45,107 nt of DNA from an uncultured Sphingopyxis sp. (GTDB taxonomy: Bacteria; Pseudomonadota; Alphaproteobacteria; Sphingomonadales; Sphingomonadaceae): assembly GCA_937873425.1 (NCBI GenBank), contig CALMYE010000261.1, forward strand, positions 1 to 45,107, read 5' to 3'. Below, one piece after another: positions 41,226-45,107 of the stretch (the stretch's first letter is position 1; the number at the start of each line of letters is the position of its first letter). The notes beneath the pieces were generated by a model. That model had not been told where the DNA came from. It did not search any database and worked only from the letters and a program-made list of their open reading frames with translations. Made by a program: the position numbers and the translations under genes.

Positions 41226-42204
41226 CCTCTTCCGCTTCCTGCCGTGTCGCGCCGCCCTTATTCAGCAACGTGACACGGACGCCCTTACGGTCAGCCCCAT
41301 CGATCCGAAGCACTGGCTTCCCACTAGCACTGGCCACGGTTTCAGGCTTTCCTGACTTCTTGGGGGATCCTGACTTCTTGGGGGGGTCTGCCGCGAGAGC
41401 GAGCGCCTTGATCACCTCAATCACAGACATCGACTTGCCAGTCTGCTCGCGCTCTGCAGCAAGACGTTCCGCCTCACGGAAGGCGCGCTCCCGTCGATCC
41501 TCAGGCTTGAGGAGCGCTTTGAGCGCAATCGCATTGCGAATGCCAAGCTCCTGCGGATTGGCAAATGCCCTGGTCAGCCCATCTGGCAGCCGTGCCAGAT
41601 CGAGATACCGCGTTAGCCAGCTTTCGGAGACTTTAAGCCTTTCCGCCATCGTCTTCTGCCGACCATCGTAATAGGCCGTCAGGGCGCGCAGATAGTCTTT
41701 TGCGCGTTCGAGATCGGTAAGATCGTCCCTAGCCCGGTTTTCAATGTCCGCGAGCCTGAAGGCCTCTTCATCGCCCATCTCGCGTACGTCGACGAGAAAC
41801 TTGAAGTCTGGATAGTTGTGCGAGCGCAGCCAGCTGATCGACCAGTGTCGGCGCGCTCCGCAAATGACCTCAAACTCAAACCCGTCATCTCCGGATAGGC
41901 GACGGACGATCGCGGGTATCTCCTGCCGCCCTTGAGCCTTGATACTCTCAATAAGGTCCGCGCAGCGTTCCTCATTAAGCAGAGCATAGTCGCGGTTATG
42001 GCCTGCCCACATCCGACACTTTGCTGGGTCAACAAGCTCATGTGTGCGAGAAACAATCGCTCCCGACGCCAGGTCAGCAAGACGGTTTGAACGCCCCGTA
42101 AGCACGTTTGAGGCAATGCTCGATCTACGAGGGGCAGCAGTATCCTCGGTCAGGTCAATACCTGCCGCCAGATCGGCCGCGAAACCACTGTTCTTCCTAC
42201 TCAT
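41185..42204 (-). CDS. parB: ParB-family centromere-binding partition protein
   Basis: This 339-residue protein starts at ATG 42204, with GGGAGG upstream. The ParB N-terminal domain lies at about 65-165, with Cys-Gly-Ala-Arg-Arg-His-Trp as the conserved GxRR-like motif. A central helix-turn-helix lies at about 180-215 (Ser-Glu-Ser-Trp-Leu-Thr-Arg-Tyr), and a C-terminal domain follows a Lys-Lys-Ser-Gly linker. It binds parS and spreads on DNA with ParA for plasmid segregation. The linker (Pro-Lys-Lys-Ser-Gly repeated) is encoded by two 17-base iteron copies. It lies downstream of parA, separated by a parS-like palindrome. Confidence 0.92.
   Translation of the reverse strand: MSRKNSGFAADLAAGIDLTEDTAAPRRSSIASNVLTGRSNRLADLASGAIVSRTHELVDPAKCRMWAGHNRDYALLNEERCADLIESIKAQGRQEIPAIVRRLSGDDGFEFEVICGARRHWSISWLRSHNYPDFKFLVDVREMGDEEAFRLADIENRARDDLTDLERAKDYLRALTAYYDGRQKTMAERLKVSESWLTRYLDLARLPDGLTRAFANPQELGIRNAIALKALLKPEDRRERAFREAERLAAEREQTGKSMSVIEVIKALALAADPPKKSGSPKKSGKPETVASASGKPVLRIDGADRKGVRVTLLNKGGATRQEAEEAIRAVLDQHWPAI
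41350..41384 (-). repeat. Two iteron copies embedded in the parB coding sequence
   Basis: On the minus strand the 17-mer CCCCCAAGAAGTCAGGA occurs exactly twice, at 41350-41366 and 41368-41384, one base apart. The identical 17-mer lies upstream of repA at 44872-44888. The copies encode the Pro-Lys-Lys-Ser-Gly linker of ParB. Confidence 0.85.
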
Positions 42205-42223
42205 GCAAGCCTCCCATTAGCAG

Positions 42224-42241
42224 AATTGCACGCGTGCAATT
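42224..42241. repeat. 18-bp palindrome between parA and parB (candidate parS)
   Basis: The perfect palindrome AATTGCACGCGTGCAATT lies in the gap between parA and parB. An identical copy lies upstream of parA. Palindromes of about 16 bases next to partition genes are typical ParB sites. Confidence 0.75.
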
Positions 42242-42251
42242 TTCCAGCGGC

Positions 42252-43454
42252 TCATACCAAAGCCTCCTGACGGAGGCGCTTCTGATGGCTGGGCCACATC
42301 GATCGAATATCAACTTCGATTTCCGAATTCACGCCATCAAGATAGTTCAGGCAACGGTTGCGAACCGCCGAACTCGTGGCAGGGCCATCAAGCTCATACA
42401 CTGTCATCAGCCGCGCTGTAGCATTGTCGATCTCGGCCGAGTCCTTGAGAGGCGTGCGAACCATCGCATGCCCGAATAGCGTCCGCATCAGCTGCAACAG
42501 CTCTTTCTGCATCGATTTATTCTCATCGACCTTGGACGCGACAAAGCGGAGGAACTTCAATTCTGGAGCGAGACCACGGTCTGCCAGCTGCTCAATCGTT
42601 TCATCTAGCATCGAGAGGAATGCAGCCGTCGAGGAGAAATCCATAACAGTCGGCGGTATCGGCACGACCAATGCGTTAGCGGCCCGCAACACGGACAGCG
42701 AGATCGCCCCGAGGGCGGGCGGCGGATCCATCACCACGACATCGAACCGATCCGATATACTCTCGATTCCCTCCTTCAGGCGGTCAAGGAGCGCGCCGTT
42801 CCCCTGCGCCATCCGTGCGGCTAGTTCGTATTCGGAATTGAACAAACGAAGGTTGGCGGGAATGAGCTCCAGACCGTCGAAGTGAGTCTTGCGGAGCGCG
42901 TAGTCCAGAGATGATCGCTCCCCCTCACGAAGGAACGGATAAAGGGTATCATCTTCGGTGAGATCGAGATCGGGCACATACCCAAAAAGGGTCGTCGCCG
43001 AGGCTTGGCTGTCGCAATCGACGAGCGCAACACGGTAGCCTCTAATGGCCAGATACTGAGCGAGGTGAACGGCCAAAGTCGACTTACCAACACCTCCCTT
43101 GAAGTTCTGGACAGCCACGACACAGCAGGGATCGTTTGGAGCCCGATAGGGTCTTGTCCCGAACACGCCGCGCATGTCGTTCAGCTGGGCAAGCGTATAT
43201 CTCTCTCGCCTGTTGTTGTCGGTCCTCGCAGGCTCTGGCAGGCGGCCGTCTTTTTCCGCATCACGGATAGCAGCCGGCGTGCGGCCCACAAGTTCGGCCG
43301 CTTTCCCGATTGTAAAGGTTGGCTCGCGCCGGTCATCTGCCCTAGCGCTTCGCGCGGAATCCCGGAGCTTTTCGAGTACCGAGGAGGTTCGACTGGCCAG
43401 CGTCGCGACCGAGACCAAACGCTCGGCTTCTTCAATCTGAAGTCCGTTTGACAC
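42252..43454 (-). CDS. parA: ParA-family partition ATPase
   Basis: This 400-residue protein starts at a GTG (43454) with AAAGGAAGG five bases upstream. An N-terminal MerR-like helix-turn-helix (about 46-95) precedes a deviant Walker A motif Lys-Gly-Gly-Val-Gly-Lys-Ser-Thr at 119-126 and a Val-Asp-Cys-Asp-Ser-Gln-Ala motif. This is the type Ia ParA found on large plasmids, which also represses its own promoter through the N-terminal domain. It works with ParB to move plasmid copies apart. A parS-like palindrome lies upstream and another downstream. Confidence 0.94.
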   Translation of the reverse strand: MSNGLQIEEAERLVSVATLASRTSSVLEKLRDSARSARADDRREPTFTIGKAAELVGRTPAAIRDAEKDGRLPEPARTDNNRRERYTLAQLNDMRGVFGTRPYRAPNDPCCVVAVQNFKGGVGKSTLAVHLAQYLAIRGYRVALVDCDSQASATTLFGYVPDLDLTEDDTLYPFLREGERSSLDYALRKTHFDGLELIPANLRLFNSEYELAARMAQGNGALLDRLKEGIESISDRFDVVVMDPPPALGAISLSVLRAANALVVPIPPTVMDFSSTAAFLSMLDETIEQLADRGLAPELKFLRFVASKVDENKSMQKELLQLMRTLFGHAMVRTPLKDSAEIDNATARLMTVYELDGPATSSAVRNRCLNYLDGVNSEIEVDIRSMWPSHQKRLRQEALV

Positions 43455-43597
43455 ATGCCTTCCTTTCGCAATTCCGCATGTGCTACACCGACTTGCGCTT
43501 TTCGGTCAAGAAAATCGGGAATTTCGAAAGTTGGAGCGCGTCATCGGTGTGAAATCTGTGTCGCCGCGCCCTATCCTGACTCGGTGGGGGCTTAGAA

Positions 43598-43615
43598 AAT
43601 TGCACGCGTGCAATT
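43598..43615. repeat. Second 18-bp palindrome, upstream of parA (candidate parS/operator)
   Basis: AATTGCACGCGTGCAATT is repeated exactly here, extended to 20 bases (43597-43616). It lies in the 169-base gap between the repA end and the parA start, eight bases past the repA stop, where it could serve both as partition site and parA operator. Confidence 0.75.
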
Positions 43616-43623
43616 TCTGCCGT

Positions 43624-44775
43624 TCAGGGTCGGCCCCGGCGATTGAACCACCCCTCACAGAACCCTTTCCAGGCGGCGATCAACTTCGCACCGCGAAGCT
43701 TCTCCAAACGCTCGCCCATATGCTCGCGAAAACCGTTGGCGATCAGATCTACATCCCAACCACCGCCATGCTTACGGCCTATCTCAAGGAGGTCGTCATG
43801 ACCGAAGCGCAGCGTTCCCACTGGAAATGTCGCCTCGGATAGCTTCTTGGCTGAGACTGCTCCTCGCGATGCCGGAATAGCCCCCTGCCCCACTGTAACG
43901 CTCTCTACAGCCCCATCACGCCTCGCCTGGCGTCCAGCTGAATGACGATCAAGCTCGTCGACGGTCTCAAGCACCTCCGGCGCGCCTTTGGGCTCGAACC
44001 GGAACTCGATCTCCGTGACTGTTCGACCCTGCCTGATCTCCCGCCACTCAACACGGAAGTGAGCAAGCTGGTCAATTTCGGATTTCGCCTTCTCCAGAAC
44101 CTTGCGCCGAAGTTGAGCGAAGTCCGTGTAAACATCTGGTGGAATACCCAATGCTGCGCGCAGCGCCTGCATGTCTCCCCGCCAAGTTGCTTGTCGACGA
44201 TGAAGCCGAAGTGCCCCCAGCTCATACAGCTTCAAGGCGTAGTTCGAACGAAAGCCAAGCACCGCTTGCCGATTGAGCACAGCATAGGTTTCGGATGCCT
44301 GGATGAGCTTGCGAGCATCTGGGGTGAATTCCCACTCAATCCATCCAGTCTCGCCGCCCTCCTCATCTGTCTCCTCCTTCGACCGCGAGATCAGGGAGAA
44401 CAGGAGCGTCGCCTTCTTTCCCCGCCAGGATTTGTCATCGACGGCAAACAGCGTTCGGTGCAGTTCCTGAAGCATGTCGGTAATCCGCTCATTGCCCTTG
44501 TGGCCTCGCCGAATGTCCGCCTTACGTATGCGGTGAGGGCGATCCTCCCAGGCGTCACCCCCAGCTGTGAGGATCATGAGAGCGAGTAGACGCGAAGCTG
44601 TCAGACTGAGAGATTCGCCTTTGACAAACTTGATTTCGATGATGCTGCCTGGCTTGGCGAACTCGTCGCCGCCCTTTGCCTTCAACGCGGCAGCAACCCG
44701 CATCGCACGGCCAGGGGATCCTTCCTCGGGCTTCTCTTCAGGAGCCTCGGCTATTGGGCTAACATCCGTTTCCAT
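43624..44775 (-). CDS. repA: Rep_3-family replication initiator RepA
   Basis: This 383-residue protein is of the iteron-binding Rep_3 type, with two winged-helix domains. Recognisable segments are Leu-Thr-Ala-Ser-Arg-Leu-Leu-Ala-Leu-Met near 58, Tyr-Ala-Leu-Lys-Leu-Tyr-Glu-Leu-Gly-Ala near 180 and Ala-Gln-Leu-Arg-Arg-Lys-Val-Leu-Glu-Lys-Ala near 220. Such proteins open the origin as monomers bound to iterons and repress their own gene as dimers on an inverted repeat. Both element types lie upstream (44820-45053). The C-terminal about 120 residues look variable. It is followed by parA and parB on the same strand. Confidence 0.9.
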   Translation of the reverse strand: METDVSPIAEAPEEKPEEGSPGRAMRVAAALKAKGGDEFAKPGSIIEIKFVKGESLSLTASRLLALMILTAGGDAWEDRPHRIRKADIRRGHKGNERITDMLQELHRTLFAVDDKSWRGKKATLLFSLISRSKEETDEEGGETGWIEWEFTPDARKLIQASETYAVLNRQAVLGFRSNYALKLYELGALRLHRRQATWRGDMQALRAALGIPPDVYTDFAQLRRKVLEKAKSEIDQLAHFRVEWREIRQGRTVTEIEFRFEPKGAPEVLETVDELDRHSAGRQARRDGAVESVTVGQGAIPASRGAVSAKKLSEATFPVGTLRFGHDDLLEIGRKHGGGWDVDLIANGFREHMGERLEKLRGAKLIAAWKGFCEGWFNRRGRP

Positions 44776-44819
44776 GCCATATTGCGATCAAAGCTTGATT
44801 CTTGATGTGCTGATTGCTG

Positions 44820-44853
44820 CCTGACCTGACCTCATCAGTCAAGTCAGGTCAGG
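44820..44853. promoter_or_regulatory. Inverted-repeat operator candidate of repA
   Basis: CCTGACCTGAC (44820-44830) and GTCAGGTCAGG (44843-44853) form a perfect 11-bp inverted repeat with a 12-base spacer, about 45 bases upstream of the repA start. The arms contain the TCAGG part of the iterons, as expected for a dimer operator for RepA autorepression. Confidence 0.65.
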
Positions 44854-44871
44854 ATCAAGAGATGGCCGCAG

Positions 44872-45053
44872 CCCCCAAGAAGTCAGGATTGAGCCGGTCG
44901 GATTTCGGGTCTGAATCACCCAAGAAACCGCGAGTCGCTAGGTTCTCCAGCAGGGCTTAAAATCGCGCTTGATTTTGATGCCTGCGAGACCCAAAAATCC
45001 GGCCAAGCGGGCGACGGATCAACATCTAGACGGCTGCCCCCAAAAGGTCAGGA
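44872..45053 (+). repeat. Iteron-like 17-mers upstream of repA
   Basis: CCCCCAAGAAGTCAGGA is exact at 44872-44888, and CCCCCAAAAGGTCAGGA (two differences) lies at 45037-45053, in the same orientation. The first is identical to the two copies inside parB. More copies may lie beyond the window. Confidence 0.7.
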
Positions 45054-45107
45054 AGGGTCGCGTCCGTCAAGGTGGTGTAATTTCGGCTGTGGCCGTGGGC
45101 CATCGTC

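Larger units (their letters stand above)
44776..45107. other. Candidate Rep_3 origin region upstream of repA
   Basis: The last 332 bases hold no gene I can support. They contain an 11-bp inverted repeat close to repA, an exact iteron 17-mer at 44872-44888, a two-mismatch copy at 45037-45053, a partial copy (CACCCAAGAAA at about 44917) and an AT-richer stretch at about 44957-44981. This is the expected layout of an iteron origin. I see no clear DnaA box. The region may continue past the window. Confidence 0.6.

Noticed and set aside
41185-43454. parA and parB as the repA/repB of the repC locus (a repABC operon)
   Set aside because: They lie over 14 kb from repC, on the opposite strand and directly next to a Rep_3-type repA with iterons, so they belong to that replicon.
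1-45107. tRNA or rRNA genes
   Set aside because: No cloverleaf-like or ribosomal sequence was recognised. The window is plasmid-like throughout.
1-45107. Relaxase (TraI) and coupling protein (TraD)
   Set aside because: No gene with relaxase HUH motifs or a TraD-type ATPase was found. The only large ATPase in the transfer operon is TraC. These genes must lie outside the window.

Overview
The window looks like part of a large self-transmissible plasmid of a GC-rich alphaproteobacterium, most likely a sphingomonad (Sphingomonadales). This is inferred from base composition, the gene families and the layout. Nothing ribosomal or chromosomal is visible. The relaxase (TraI) and coupling protein (TraD) of the transfer system are not in the window, so the plasmid continues beyond it.

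Layout: (1) 1-4520 is an accessory end with the tail of an unknown gene, a phospholipase-D-fold (HKD) protein, small unknown proteins, two FCD-domain (GntR-type) proteins and a small tail-anchored membrane protein. (2) 4552-23401 is one long leftward F-type (MPF_F) conjugation operon. In transcription order it holds traA, L, E, K, B, V, dsbC, traC, a small membrane gene, trbI, an S26 signal peptidase, traW, a second small membrane gene, traU, trbC, traN, a small winged-helix-like gene, traF, traH and traG. Most junctions are ATGA/GTGA overlaps. (3) 23501-23670 is an array of 22-bp repeats between traA and a divergent gene that looks like a tandem ribbon-helix-helix (TraY-like) protein. (4) 24178-29072 holds small DNA-binding proteins, a RepC-type replication initiator preceded by a probable antisense counter-transcript RNA locus, a small membrane protein, a lytic transglycosylase and a zinc-finger/TOPRIM primase-like protein.

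(5) 29069-40597 is a mobile/cargo region. It holds a DUF6988-like protein, a winged-helix-like protein, a subtilisin-family (S8) protease, an unknown 450-residue protein with a DUF2384-like tail, a tyrosine recombinase, a winged-helix protein and a complete tniA-tniB-tniQ transposition module. The right transposon end appears to abut an N-terminally truncated winged-helix gene. (6) 41185-45107 is a second replication/partition block: parB, parA and a Rep_3-family repA. It has two identical 18-bp palindromes (candidate parS), an 11-bp inverted-repeat operator and iteron-like 17-mers upstream of repA. Two exact copies of the iteron lie inside the parB coding sequence.

How it fits together: the replicon carries two unrelated initiators (RepC type and Rep_3 type), which suggests plasmid fusion. 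The F-type operon builds the pilus and mating channel. The TraY-like protein with its repeats, and several small HTH/RHH proteins nearby, are the obvious candidates for controlling transfer. The protease plus 450-residue protein, carried next to transposition genes, is the best candidate here for an undescribed system.
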